A stretch of 64,000 nucleotides of DNA from Puffinus mauretanicus (lineage: Eukaryota; Chordata; Aves; Procellariiformes; Procellariidae). The stretch spans positions 1,736,001 through 1,800,000 of the forward strand of contig JAJKFH010002273.1 in the NCBI GenBank assembly GCA_023333565.1, written 5' to 3'. A program made the position numbers and the translations under genes. Positions 24,501 to 38,400 of this stretch are shown here, piece by piece. The notes beneath the pieces are model-generated. The model made no database searches. It saw only the letters and a program-made list of their open reading frames with translations, and was not told the origin of the DNA. Position 1 is the stretch's first letter; every line of letters begins with the position of its first letter.

Positions 24501-27500
24501 AAAAAATTGTTTATTTTAGTAAGGCATTAAACGAACAAAGGCAGTTGACCTGATGCGCTGAAGCCTTGTGAGCTCATTTCTTGAGAGCAACGTAGGAAGA
24601 AACACAGAGAGGTGGAGAGGAGAACTGATGAGTGAAACCAGCAAGAACTGCTGTTACTGAAATTGTATAAAGGAATGTAATAAAACATCATCTCAGAGCT
24701 GATGCCTTTTGTAGTAGCACGATGATGTGTTTAACCCAAGCTGGAAAAGCAGCTTACTTGGGTTTTGTCTTGGCCATGTGAAGAAAGCAAAGCCAGAGCT
24801 GAAGCTAGTACTGTAAGCTGACTTTGTTAGCTGCTTTACAAAACAGAGCAGAGTTTAAGGACAGAAAAAATGAAGTGCCACTTTTTGATCGTTAACTGGA
24901 GCTTTTGGAAAGTCTTCTGGAAAGAGAAAAACCTAGTACATGGAATTAGAGAGGAAATTTATCTGCAGGACACTTCCCATCTGATTGATAAACAATGTTC
25001 AGACTTATGCATAAACAAATCCATTTTTCAGTCGGCAGTTTGCTATAATTGCACAGCTTAATAGGGTCATTCTCAGAATAGTCCCATTGTCTGCCGACGC
25101 AGCATGGACTCGAGTGAGATGACAGGAAAAATCCTGGTTCTGTGCACCACAGCAAGACTAAGTCAGATGTTTTCATTCCTGTCTGCTGGAACCAATTTTT
25201 TGCAGACTTGGCTTTTAGCATTTTAGTAGTGACTTCCAAAGGACCGGTATCTAATGTGGTGGCTAGGAGGGTGGTCTGGTTTAGTAGCAGCCTGATGCAA
25301 TATCTAACTTCCTGACTGGTATCTTTTTAAAGGGAGAGAGAATTGTTTTGTTGAATAGCTCATTGCCGGGAGGATTATGCCGTGAGAATTAAGAAAAGAA
25401 GAGAAATCTTCATGAGATCCAGGCCTTTTGTTAGGGCTAGTGATATGTATGCTAAAATCAGTGGGCAGTATTTGTGAATGGTAACTGTAATAGAAGACAC
25501 CTGGGAACATTAAATGCGTACCTAGGCATCTAGGTGTACACTTGTTGATACATAAAACATCAAATATGTAGAGGCACATGTAGTTATTTTCTTTGTAGCT
25601 CGATCATTCATAATAGGAAGGGAAGGGAAAAAACAAAGCCAAAACTTTCCTTCTCCTTTCCATCCAGGTGAAAAGGCTACAGACTCTGAAATTTTTGCTT
25701 AGCTGTTGTTTTCTCGCTCCCTCCCGCGTTGTGGGTTTTTTCCTATAATATAATATAGGAATAAATTACAGGTATTTAGCCTAAAGAAGATGAAAGCTTT
25801 AAGACAGAAAACATACAAAGTAAAGAAGTAGCTTTCAAAACCTTTTTCTTACAATATTTGTAATTTAAAAAAAATAATCTTATTTTCACTACTGAATTCC
25901 AGACTTTTTGTACAAGGTGGATTGTAAAAGTTTTTCTGTGTTCTTTTCAGAATACGTGATTGTTTATTAACAGAAGTAAGAACTTGCACAATAAGATAAT
26001 TAAAAATACAGTTCGAACTTGTGTTATCATCATAGTAATCACTTATATGTTTTAATGCATACAGATTACATTTACAGATTATACTCTTATATCTTCCAAG
26101 TAATTAATAACTAATTTCAGACTTTTAATCATTTTAATATACATAATACTTCCATAGATAGTAAGGTACCATTATCTGTTAGATAGACCTATTCATGTTT
26201 TGACGTCTTCCTAAATGTTAATGTTACACCCTGTGTTTTGTTTTTTTTTTTACTAAGTAGCTTTTCCTATATACTGCTTTTATGAGCTTCTCAGAGTTTT
26301 GAGTCTGAGTACATCACAGAAATTGCGTTGATCCTTACTCCCAGAAAAATGGACTTGTCTTTTCAAATCTACTTTGTAGATTGTGGAGCTGGTATGTCAG
26401 ACTTATGTTGGTTTTGGCCAGCAAGATTAACATGAATTTTAATTAGCTAACTTCACTGATATCAAGGTTGCTATTCCCAGCATCACAAGGGCAAGCTTTT
26501 GTGGACACTAGAGTTACACAGTTATCACTGAGGGGAAAAAAAAAAGATTTATAAAACTTTGATTAGTGTATGCAAGGTGGAGAATCTAAAGCTTGGATGT
26601 TAGATCCTAGTTTGATTTTGTAGCTCCAGTAATTAGGTTCGTTGGTTGGCTGGTTTGTATTTATCCCTGTAAATGGAGCATTTTTGGTAAGTACATTTCT
26701 AAAAGGCTAATCATGGAATTTCACAAATGCATTACAAACAAAGGTGAACTTTAAGGTAGAAGGTTGGGGTATTTAAAGACACTCAGGGGCCTCCTGCTAT
26801 ACATGGATAGATGTCTTGTGTGAATTCAGAAATTCCTTAGAGGGCATTTAGATGAGTGGTTAATTATCTAAGTTAGACAAAAATACTTCTGAAGGTGTGG
26901 TGTCAACTAATCAGCATTCATGCCTATATGAATATTTAGGTTCTTGTAGCTGTGTTCGTAGGGCTCTCAGCACCTGACTGGCACTCGGCTTGGGCCAAGT
27001 AGATAGGCTGTTTCTCATTATTGAACTGTAAAAGCAAGGAATTGGATAAAGTTTGGAAGATGCTACAGTATGAAATAATCCCATGAGAATCTGATGTCTC
27101 CTTTTCTTGGCTAATGCTTTGCATTCAAATAGTGGATTCTAGTTTATAGGAGCAAATGTATGTTTTTGTCCATCTCCATGTCTCCCATGCTTTCCTCAAC
27201 TTAAGGACTTTTTTTGTCAAAAAAACACAAATAAACACTATCAAACCCCCAAATCCAATATTTATGTAAAATAATGCAGGGAAGATGCAGCTGAATGTGC
27301 TCATTTTCCAGCATGTTCAGTATTTTTTGTCTGCTCACTGAGCGTGAGATAGAATTTTCAACTAGCAATTTCAGAGAGACTTTCGTCTTGCAGAAACCAT
27401 TTTCTGGCAATTCAGAGTGTATGCAATATTTGGTTGGGCAAGCTAGAGACATTGTACATTGATGTGATGGCTTTTCACTCTGTTAGTTAGCGAGGTGCCC

Positions 27501-30500
27501 TATTTGAGGCTGGAGAATAAAGCATGAACCTAAAAAAGAAAAGATCTTTTGTGTGTGTGTGTGCCCATGCACCTGTGCATATACTCTGAAATTGAGAATA
27601 AGCATTCTTCACCTCTGCTAAGCTTCCTTGCCAGTTTTTCATTTGGCTCAGCTTGTTCTTTCTGGTTTTGTTGGTCTAATGCAAGAGAGAAATTTCTTTG
27701 TCTTTTGAAGAATAAAGACGTTACCTCAAGATTTTACTATGTTTTTACTGCTTAGGTTTGTTATAAAAACATACAGTTTACTGCAAAGTATTACTGTTTA
27801 GGTTGAGTAGCATTCATGTCTGAAGAACCTCAGTGTTGTGTCTTGAATTTTGATAATGATATTATAATAATAGAAAATTAATGGTGTGATGTAAACGCTG
27901 CAGGCCCTGAAGTACAATAAAACTGAGCTTGGTTGCAATTCCAGCATGTGTGCAACTTACTGTATTGCTTTCTGTCTGACTTGTCATCACCTACTGAAAT
28001 GAAGAGGAAAATCTCAATAGAATCAATTCATATCTTAAGGGTTTCACTTATGCTGAATGTCAGATGAAGGCATTTCATGTTTATTTTACAATGTGGGGAG
28101 AAAATTATAGTATGATTTTAAAAATACATAAATTATATGGAAGACAAAGCACATAATAGTTTGCATCACTTTTCCAGACTCTATATATCCTGAAATATAT
28201 ATGATTTTTTTTTCTTACTAAAATAACAGAGAATAATTCTATCACGTTTGCTGCAAAATTGGGGTAAGTAGGAGGACACTGAAGCTATCCAAATCTGTAC
28301 CATGGGCCTTTTATGAAAGATATCTCTAAAATGTTGAATTAGATGTTTGTAATTTCATTTAATACGGTTAGATAATTTTCATTTACTAAAGATAAATCTT
28401 GTTTAGTATCATAGATGATTTTTTTCCTTTTTTGTCCTAATTGTTTTCTGGTTTCTATGGTATTTAATTTTTTTAAAAGGCTATTTCAAAAGTACTTCAA
28501 CTTGGAGGCCAATACAAGTAATATTTTCATTCTATTTTTCTTACTTATTTCAGAGTAGTAGTTCATGCAAATTTGGTTATCAGTGAATTGATACCATTTG
28601 CTACCGAAAAAGATCCTATTTTGTTACCTAAAGATTAAATGCTTGCGTCAATAATATCTGAATGTGTTTTTGGAAGAAACTAATATTAGTGCATAAGCAC
28701 TGAGCATGCATGCTGTTATTTCCACATCATGGGAAGTAATTAACAACACAAAAGAAATGTGATTACTGTGTAGTTATGGCTGATGATATTTTATACTTTT
28801 GCACAAAAGGCGTTCCTTCACATACAATGTCAACAATCTTTTTGTGATGCATCTTATTTCAATATCATTCTTGATGTTGAGGTAGCAGAGTCAAAAGTTT
28901 TGCTGAGTAGAGGTGGCATAAATGATAGGTATTCTTTGTTTTATCTGCTTTTAAATGGCATATAAAACCAGTCTGGATATTGGGTGAGACTTAATACATA
29001 TAAAAAGCTGAAGGTTTTTGCATTGTGCTCTGGAATTCCATCATACCGCTTTCTGGGACTCCCTATAAGATGTTTGGCTCAGATCACAGGTTCAACTACT
29101 TGCTTGTGATGCTAGTGCTCACCAGACTGCCTTTTACACCCTAGCAATACTTTAGAAAACATCTGCTTGTTAGACAGAAAAGCCGAATATTTCAAGTCTA
29201 TTACTCTATTCTAAGCTTTGCTCCTTTCATCTAGAGGAAAAGCCATTTTTTCCAGGATTTGGAAAGTACATTCTTTCAAGTCCAAAAAAACATTTTCTGA
29301 ATTCAAACATTTGAAGAGACATCAGTTTTGTCTCCTGCCAGCTACCCATCTCAAATGAGCCAGAACAAAAAAACTTCCTTTCAGCCAGATCGTTGCAAGT
29401 TTGCCTTGGTTTTGAACTGGACAGTGTCACTTTTTTTGCTGTAAACAGTCTCATTTCTGCATGTGAACATTGCCAAGATGTAATCACTACTTAATATGTC
29501 AAGAGAGAGTTTTTGCACAAATGTATTTTAATTTTTATCTTGCTTGACATCCTGCCCTTTGTCCTTGGCTGACCGAAATTACATTGGTTTTCCTTTCTTT
29601 GTCTGTTCATAGTTCTTGACGTATGTACCTCCTGAGAAGGCAATCTAGAAGGGAATTTTTTAATGCCTCCCATCCAGTAAATCTAAAACTGATTCAATAC
29701 CTGTAATAACTAGAGCAATGCCATATGTGATGTATTGCTGGTTTCAAATCTTACTGTTCTTTCTTGGTGTCTGATTAAGAACATAGTTGATAAAACGACA
29801 GCCTAGGGAATTTGTTGTCTAATATTCCTTGTGTGCTGTTTTCCTCCATTTGGCTTTTATTCCCTCACCTCTGTTTATACAAATCCAAAATGTCTCGGAA
29901 GTCTGCAGACAGTGATGGCAACTCTCGTGAGTGAGAGGCGTCACAGCCCACAGCCCTGCAGCAATCTCTCCCTGCCATTCACCAGGCGGGGAGCGGTCAT
30001 CCTCAGTGAAGGGTGGCCCCCTGCTCTTCCAAGCGAGCCCTGCAGTCCTGGAGGAGAACAATTAGAGCGCCTGGACTTAGTAGCCGTTATACTTTTCCTA
30101 TGACAAGTCTACTGCAGCAGACTTCCTTTAGGTTAGTATGAGAATCATTGCATTTGCAGTGTTAGTGAAATACATAATTTCTCTTCTTTACAGTGGTGAA
30201 CAACAATGTTCAGAAGTATTTCACATTTATTTTTATCAGGGCTTTACTGAGTGATACTTTCAAATGCACAAGTAGAGGCTGCACTTCCTGCCTGCTGGTT
30301 TCAATAAAAGTTCCCCTTTTGCCTTAGGAAATCTTCCCATGCAACTGGCTATGTTTGGTTGGAAAATCTCTGTTTCAATTAAACACTAACAATTAAAAAT
30401 AAGTTTATATTTTAATATAAATATAACATATTTATATGTCTATGTTCAACATAGACAATGTGAAGCGTTGAGTAGATAGCTGTGGAAATCACTATCATCT

Positions 30501-31910
30501 TTACGGGCTACTTTTCACATTGCTAGTTTTCTTACAATAACTGCGAATACTATCATTTAATTACTGCGAATGTGTAACTGTTGTTCAGATATAGATCTCA
30601 AAGGACTGACTTATTTGTGCTTCCTGCTATTTTCTCACTCCATATGAATCCCAGAAAAGCAGAAGATGCTACTGTCATAGAAAGTAGAGTGCTACATCCT
30701 CTAATACGAGTTGGGACAACTTTATTGGTTTGAAAATAGTTATAAATCCAGGTTTCAGAGAGAGGATTCTTCAGCAAAACATCAAAACTCAAGTTCCCCT
30801 TCTGGCTTCCAAGCAGTGCTTATTCTGTACATTAGAAAGAGAGGATATGGCTACTGCTATCTGTTTCTTTTCTTCTGGGACCCTATTTCTACACTTAGGA
30901 TGAAGGAGGTTCAGTGGAGCCTGCAGGCCTGTTCAATGTAAGTCACAATGTGAGGTATGTAGTGGCAAATCATGTGTTGAAGGCTTTCTTCTTTAACATC
31001 TTTCCTTTTAGACAGCTATTGTGAGAAAATGCAGGCAGTTAGTTTCGTTTCAGCAAGATGAGACAATAAGTCAGGTTGTGAATTTTTCATAATCCTCCCA
31101 GTGTGTGTGGAGGGGAAACAAACCCCAAAGTTCAAGCTCATTTTTCCATTTTAAGTTGTATTATTAAAATTTGCTTGGACAAAAGTAATTTAATAAAATG
31201 TTGTTCAAAAGGTGATGTGTTTTCGATAATAAAAATGAGAGAGCAGTAATGCATCTTTTAAAGAGGATTCATTATTTATTGTTAACTCAGCTTAGTGACA
31301 TTGTATTATTGTTTCACTCAAATATGCACTTGCTTGTTCTTACGTTATTGCACTTCATAAGATACTAGAGTTTGTTTTCCTTCTGGCAAACTGCTATTTT
31401 TGGCTTGAAAAACCAACGAAACAATCATCAAATCTGAGTTCATGAGAAGGTAAGCTACTTACTGGCATGCATTGCAAATTATGTTTGACTTCTCAATCCC
31501 TATTTTGAATACTGTGGATTTATTAACTATGCATGTTTGGAAGGATTTTACTTAGCGTAGTATTTTTGTATTCAAGTAGTAGATTAACTGGAAAATGAGT
31601 CATTAAACATTATTAACATTTAATTTCTGCCAGGTAGAAACAAACTAGAAATAACATTGTACTTCCCATGACAGTAGAAGTGAACCAAAGGAAGGATGAT
31701 CTGCTGGGCTATGTTTAGAATAGTTTACTGCGGTGAATGGCAGTCTTTCTCTCCAGGACAGATTTTAGTGGCTTCTAATGAACCTTTGTCTTGATCTTTT
31801 CTTTTTTCTTCCTTACGAAGTCCTTATAAACCCTTGGTCATCATATAAAGGAAACCTGCAGAACTGAAAATTAATGCAAATAAGTATGTTACAAAACTTA
31901 AAATTATTGT
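21541..31910. other. Unique AT-rich non-coding sequence, no gene seen
   Basis: About 10 kb of AT-rich DNA without a supported exon or repeat family. Local points are a GT-rich stretch at about 23570-23620, a (GT)n at 27551-27563, a GC-richer patch at 29880-30070 (see findings) and an AT palindrome TTTATATT-TT-AATATAAA at 30404-30421. Open frames are at most about 100 codons and unremarkable. Confidence 0.65.
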
Positions 31911-32432
31911 TAGAATCATAGAATCATAGAATCATTAAGGTTGGAAAAGACCTCTAAGATCATCGTGTCCAACCGTCAACCCAACACCACCATACCCACT
32001 ACACCATGTCCCTAAGCGCCTCATCTACACGTCTTTTAAATACTTCCAGGGATGGTGACTCAACCACTTCCCTGGGCAGCCTGTTCCAAGGCCTGACCAC
32101 TCTTTCAGTAAAGAAATTTCTCCTAATGTCCAGTCTAAACCTCCCTTGGCGCACCTTGAGGCCATTTCCTCTCGTCCTATCGCTAGTTACTTGGGAGAAG
32201 AGACCAACACCCACCTCGCTACAACCTCCTTTCAGGTGGTTGTAGAGCGCAATGAGGTCTCCCCTCAGCCTCCTCTTCTCCAGGCTAAACGGTCTCAGTT
32301 CCCTCAGCCGCTCCTCATCAGACTTGTGCTCCAGGCCCTTCACCAGCTTCGTTGCCCTCCTCTGGACACGCTCCAGCACCTCAATGTCCTTCTTGTAGTG
32401 AGGGGCCCAAAACTGAACACAGTATTCGAGGT
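31911..32432 (-). mobile_element. CR1 LINE, strongly 5'-truncated (copy C), antisense
   Basis: A 522-bp CR1 in minus orientation. Its 3' end at 31911-31935 keeps about three octamer units (TAGAATCA repeated), the cleanest tail of the three copies. Its 3' UTR (CCAACCGTCAACCCAACACC) differs from copies A and B, which read CCAACTGTTAACCTAACAC, so it is a different subtype. The 5' truncation is abrupt at 32432, after TATTCGAGGT. No target-site duplication was recognised. Confidence 0.95.
31999..32379 (-). pseudogene. CR1 ORF2 C-terminal fragment, frame intact but truncated
   Basis: The minus strand has an uninterrupted 126-codon frame ending at the natural ORF2 stop. It covers [19 protein letters not shown] through [29 protein letters not shown] and a final LRDMV. 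Upstream reverse-transcriptase and endonuclease domains are missing because of 5' truncation, so no enzyme can be made. Compared with copies A and B it has no internal frameshift or stop, which suggests a younger insertion or simply a shorter target for mutation. Confidence 0.9.
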
Positions 32433-35400
32433 CCTTGGTTAGATTGATCCTGTTACTTTTGCTTTGATAATTGAAAACAACCTAAGAAAATAATCTCTTT
32501 TACTGTAATTAGTCATTTCCCCTCTGCTTTTGTTTGATTGCACTACTAAATCTTTTTTTCATTTTAATACAGTAGGGCAGGTCAATTTATAATTAAATGT
32601 ATTTATTTTTGTAAAATGATGCCACATCTGGAGCTCTGTTAACAATAGTTTATTTCCTTGCCAGTGTGATAAACGTATGAACATGGAATTTCAGTCAAAA
32701 AAGTTCAACATTTTCACTTCATACCTCCTGTCAGTATAAACTTCTAAATGTAACATATCAAGTGTACCTTTCAGGTATAAAGAAATACTGCTTAAGAAAT
32801 AAGTGTATGTAATGCAATAGACTAAAAATTTCCATGTATTTTTCATAGTAATTTATTATTTAAGTATTATTACCATGCCTGGTCTTATTCCCTCCAATCA
32901 CTTGATATTGCCAAATGATAAGAATTTAGGAAACAAAATTATTTTAACTGTATGCAGAGAATATATTCTATATAATCAACAGGAGCTGATACTTTCTGAC
33001 TCTAACAGTATTTGGCTGAATATTATGAAATATTCATTGCTGGAGAACTCAAAAGTCAGTATCTGATTAGAAGGACTCTTAAATCTGAAAATATATTAAA
33101 AGCTGTTGAGTGTTTGATCTGTTAGCACTTAGTAGGTCAAAGACGTTTAGGGGTCACTGCACTTCCACAGATAAAGACATCATAGTAACCAGGGGGGTTG
33201 CATAAATTATTATTTCTACAGTAGTCCTGCTGGAGGATTAATAGGTTAGCTTTATCAGTTCTGTTTAACAGCTTTTAAGGCAGTCAGATGACGGAACTTC
33301 TTCCACTGTTTATTTAGGTTTTTTTTTTTCCTTTTGGTATAAGTGTTCTCCCAAGTTACAGTGAGTGAAAGGGTTGTTTTGTTCTGTAAATCCTATCATG
33401 AACCTTGCCCTTTCCGCTTTCTCCATTTGGAAACATTTTGTGACATTTAATGAGCTTGAGCACTGGCTGGAAGAAGATTTAGACTTCTCGTATACATGCT
33501 GCTGGGCTTGCAACAGCAACGCAGATAAGAATTAAAGTATGTCGTACTGAAGTAGAGGGTTTGACATGGGTCTCGCCTGGACTTTCCTAGCGGCCTGTGG
33601 AGAAGATGTGGCTGTTAATGTTTCCTGCCTGGAAGTAGCAGCAAAAAGTTAAGCTTCTGTTTTATCCTAGTTGCACTTACTCACTCAGTTACACGTGTAA
33701 AGCTATTGCACAGGAGTTGAGTTCTGCATATATTCAGTGGTTTTAGAAAAAGCAAGTTGGGCATCTTTCTCTTTTTGAATTGTGTCTTTTTTTGTTTTCC
33801 TTTTTTTTTTCCTGTTTATTTTATGTCTTTCTGTCTGTCTTTCCCAAAAGCAAATACTCTCTATTCAGAACAGCAGAAATGGCCTGATGTTATTTGTACG
33901 AAATGCCGAATTAAAGAGAGAGACAAGCTATTAGTAGGCTGGAACTGTTTACTGATATTTATGGGTTCTCAGATGCCATTTGTTATACCAGAGCAATCAC
34001 AGCTGAAAGATACGTGCAGGATGTACAGTGTGTAGCACGATGTTATGCCAGTTCAGCTTCTGCACGTCTAGCAGAAAAACTGCAATGATCTTTTGCCAAA
34101 ATGCTAACGAGGGCCTATGTGTGTATCTTTTCCACTGAAATATTTTCTGAATCACCAGTGATCCATGTGGCAGACGCTGATTTCAGAATGCTTTGTTCAT
34201 GCAAAAGCCACTAAATCACAGTCTAAATTCCGAAGTCATATACTCCATCATCCCTCACTGCTCTTTCATCATCTCAACAAATGTAAATATCACAACATTT
34301 CTTTCTAACCAGTTCCTGGGTGGAGGAGGAGTCCTCCAGGCAATCACAGAGTTAGTCTTGAAATTTCTGTGCATGTCCATGGTGGTGTGTGATTTGACTT
34401 CTGATATTTTGTGTAAAATCACTGATCTGTAAATGAGTGGAATCTTTTAATAGTGGGATAAGTGGTCTTTGCCCGTTTTGAACCTTAGAGGACTATAGGT
34501 CTTGCCTGGAGAGAGAGGCCTACTTCATGCTGGTAGGCCAGTTTGCTTTTGTAGCACCTCCATTGTACTGTTACGCAATGTAAAGATACCTTCAGGTTCA
34601 AATATTTTCGCCATGATAAAAGATTCTTGTGCAACATCATAATTTTATGAAATATCTTTTTACAGAAAATAATTACCAGTAATTCAAGATACAGCTTAAT
34701 ATTTTGTAGGCATATGAGGTGCTTTGCATACAAAATTGTTATGTATTATGGCAAAGTCCACTCTGATGTGTCCTGCAGTGGAGATGTTGCTGAAGACTGG
34801 CTGGAGGAGCAGGTTTTTGACCACTTTTCAGTTTTCTGTTTCTTTTTAACCTGAAAAGAATAGTATCCCAGTGGGTGAAAGTTTTGCCTCATTAGTCCTT
34901 GGCAAAACTCCACAAATCAGTTATATGACTGAGACTGCCTTTTAGGAAAAATTCTCATGAATGTTAAGCAAAATGTATGCAGTCCCCTTCTTTTTCTTAG
35001 GATGTTAACTCTCTTGTTGTGTCTTTCCATCTCTCCTGCTCTCTCTCATATGTGTATGTAAAACAAAAGTATGTTGTCAACTGTCATTTGTTTCCTGAAG
35101 TATTTTTTGCCTGGTTTGTTTTTTGCAAGTACGCTCATTGCTGCTGGAATGACAACATATTAACTCTGAGATGATGAACTGCAGGACGGTTCTTTGGCAG
35201 TTGTTGCTGTTCTGAACTCTAATGTGTTTCCTAGTTGCGGTATCCTTTGATGCTTCAGAAGTCATATGCTTTCTAAATTGACAGATACAGAGAATCAAAT
35301 GTAATATTTTAATTAGAGATAAGAGCAGTACTCAAGTCCTTTTGGACTATGGCCATGACATGCTTTAATGAAAGTGCTATAACTTTCACTTAGTGCTCTT

Positions 35401-38400
35401 TTCAATCAGTACAAGCACTTTCTCTCCTACATACAATAAATGTAAGCCAGAGAGCTCAACTGCTATTACTCCGAGCTGCAAATTCTAAAAAATGAAAATT
35501 TATTACTCTCATGTAGGAGAGTACTCAGATATCTGAGTTATTCTCAACTGTGTTTGGTTTGATTTGGATTGGTTTTAAAATTTTAGAGATTAATCACAAT
35601 TAGTGTGCTTTTTAGGAGGGAAAAGACATTACTTCTAATTTATGTGTGATTGTCTCACAGCCAAAGAGAAAATTAGTGTTCGGTCTTTTATAAAGAACAG
35701 ATAGCTCTTCCGCTTTCTTCTGCCCGTCTTCAGTCCCCTGTCTGCTGTGAGGGAAAAGGTGACATTTTAGTCCCCTGGTTTCTTTCCATGTCTGTTACCT
35801 AATTTCTAAGCACATTTCCTGTCATTTTCTCTAGGTCTGTTTAGTGGCCATCCCATTTTCTTGGCAAGATTTACTTTCCCTCCCACTTTCTCCTTGTGTT
35901 CCATTGAACCACTCTCCATTTTGCCATGTCCTCCTCCATCCCCATTTTTACCCTTTAAATCTGCAGCCATTTGCCTCACAGTCTACAAACCCTTCATTAA
36001 AAAAAAAAAAAATCTGTTGTGCCTTCTGTTCCCCTTGATATGTTCACAATATCATGAGGACTTTGGTCTTCTTTTGAATATGATTTCTGCTATATGATTA
36101 TTTATGAATGGTCTATAATTAAAAATTACATAATTTTTGGATTTTAATAATATACAAAAACAATATTTAAGATACAAAATCCCTTAAATACCTTAGGCTA
36201 ATGCTACGTACATTTTTTGTGAAATTAAAATAGATGGGTTGGGCTATTTTACAAGTCTAAAGCAAAGTGTATAATAATCTTTGCTACACAATGCAGTTTC
36301 TATCTTCTTATCTTGTTGAGTTGTGCAGATAATTATAAGAGATGGTCAGACTCGTTTTGCTGAAGTATTCACGTAATGTTTCTCTTGCCTTTCAGTGTTT
36401 GCTTTAAGTGGTTATTCCAGTATGGTGAAGTTCACCTGTCTGCACCATAGTGCCTCACAGGCTGAGTTTCAGCTGAGGTACAAAATAGTTTAGAAGACAC
36501 AGCATGTCCAAATTCACTTTTGTTTCTGCTATAATATTTTTAAATATCTACAGTAGTTCTATATGAATGCTAACATTTGTGTTAATTTAAATGGAACATT
36601 TATGTCAATAACACAAAATCACTGTCATCTTATGAATGTTTTAATTAACCATTGGGACTTGTGTACAATCTATGTTAGTTGTGCGTTATAAGCTATTGTG
36701 TTTGCCTTGTTAAAGGCAATGTAGTCGCTTAAGTTGTGGATCCATGAGATCCAAGATTCTTGGCTACCAGTAGAGAGTACCTGGATGGAAAAAGAGCCTA
36801 TCTTTAAATAACAAAGGGGTAAACTTCATTTTTCAAGAGCTGGCTGTGAGTTTATTTCCTCCACAGGTCGGAAGAGTTGGCTGCCTTAGCCTTGTGGGCC
36901 AGCTGCTGGCACTGCTTTGGTGTATCATTGCATCAGGGCCTAGTTTTTTGCAGGCTGAGAAATGGCAATGCATATCTGATTCTTTAACTGGTTTTCTTGT
37001 TTGAACTTACACGATGTGTGCCATTCTGTAAATTTCAGAGTCCACGTTAAACCATTGATCATCATTTCTGTATGTAGCCAAAAGCAGACGTGGTTTCCAT
37101 GTCTATGTTCTTACCATCTGAAACCAAGAAAATAAGTGATAGACCTTCTAAATATTTTAAACCAAAAAACCACTAAAAATAGTTTACTGAATTTACTTTA
37201 ACTTACTTTAAAAAACTGGAATATATTCCATTATAATTTAATTCTATTTCAGAGTTTTAAGTACATATTACAAACTTAAATAGAAATCATGGCTTCTTTC
37301 TAAGGGAATTAAAAAGCAACACTGGAACATGTTTCTAGTGCATAAATCTTTACAGCACTGAGGTCTAAAAATATCTACAAATTATGACAGTGATAAATGC
37401 TTTTGAAATTGCAGGCAAGTTATGAAATAAGTGTAGGTCTACGTGATTAAAATGCATTGTTGATTGAAATTAATGATAGTTTTATTAACTGTAGTGAAAG
37501 CATGCAGTTTATTTACTTAGAAGATGATGAAGTTTTGGTTGTAAATGAATGAATAGAAAATGCTCATTTACAGGCTTTCATTTAATAGCTAGCTGCAATC
37601 ATTGTCAGAGGATTGTTGAAAGGAAGGCAAATAAAATGAGATGTAAGACTTAGAATATTTGCATTTTCCAGGATTGAAGTCAGGGACCTGAGCTGTAGTA
37701 TTGCCATTCATTTTGGTTACTTTTGAATCACCTACAGATACCACCTTCTCTCAGAATTCATTTCCTTGGAAACATGCATAGGTTGTTCTGTTGTTAGTGT
37801 ACTGAAAAATATTTACTGTATCATTTACAACCTTAATGATATTTTTAAAATATTCTTCATAGTACAGAAATGAAAATAACAGTTAAAAAGGAAAGGGAAC
37901 ATTCAGAGTGCTAATGAATGTGATTTACTTGGAAATTACTGAGTCAGCCAAATACATTTTGAATGGAAGACAGGGTTTTGATAAATGGTCTTTTCAACCT
38001 TCCTTAAAACATGCTAAAACACTTAAATATAAATGTGGCATAGTTCTAAATAAAAACTTGAAATGGCTTCAGGGGTGGCTGCAAATTGGTAGAAAGCATT
38101 AAAAAGTTTGACTGCCTACCAGAAGTGGCGTTTCATTTGCCAGCTTCTTGCACCAAATGAAAATCTTTCACTAATTTGCAGAAAGGTTGTTTGAACCATA
38201 GGAATAGGCTTTAGATTCATGTTATATGTAATGCAGAACATTTGTGAGTTAATTGTAATATTTATAAGAAATGCTTAGTTATGAAAGAAATATGCCTGTT
38301 TAATGTTGTGGGTTTTGGTGTAGAACTTACTTGGAAAAAAAAGTAGTTACAGATACCAGATGTTAGTATTGTATTTTGTTCTTTACTTAACTTTCTTTTA

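Noticed and set aside
33757..34035. Plus-strand open frame preceded by a pyrimidine tract and an AG, resembling an exon
   Set aside because: The first third is translated T-rich low-complexity sequence, the remainder has no recognisable similarity, and no donor site is evident at a suitable place.
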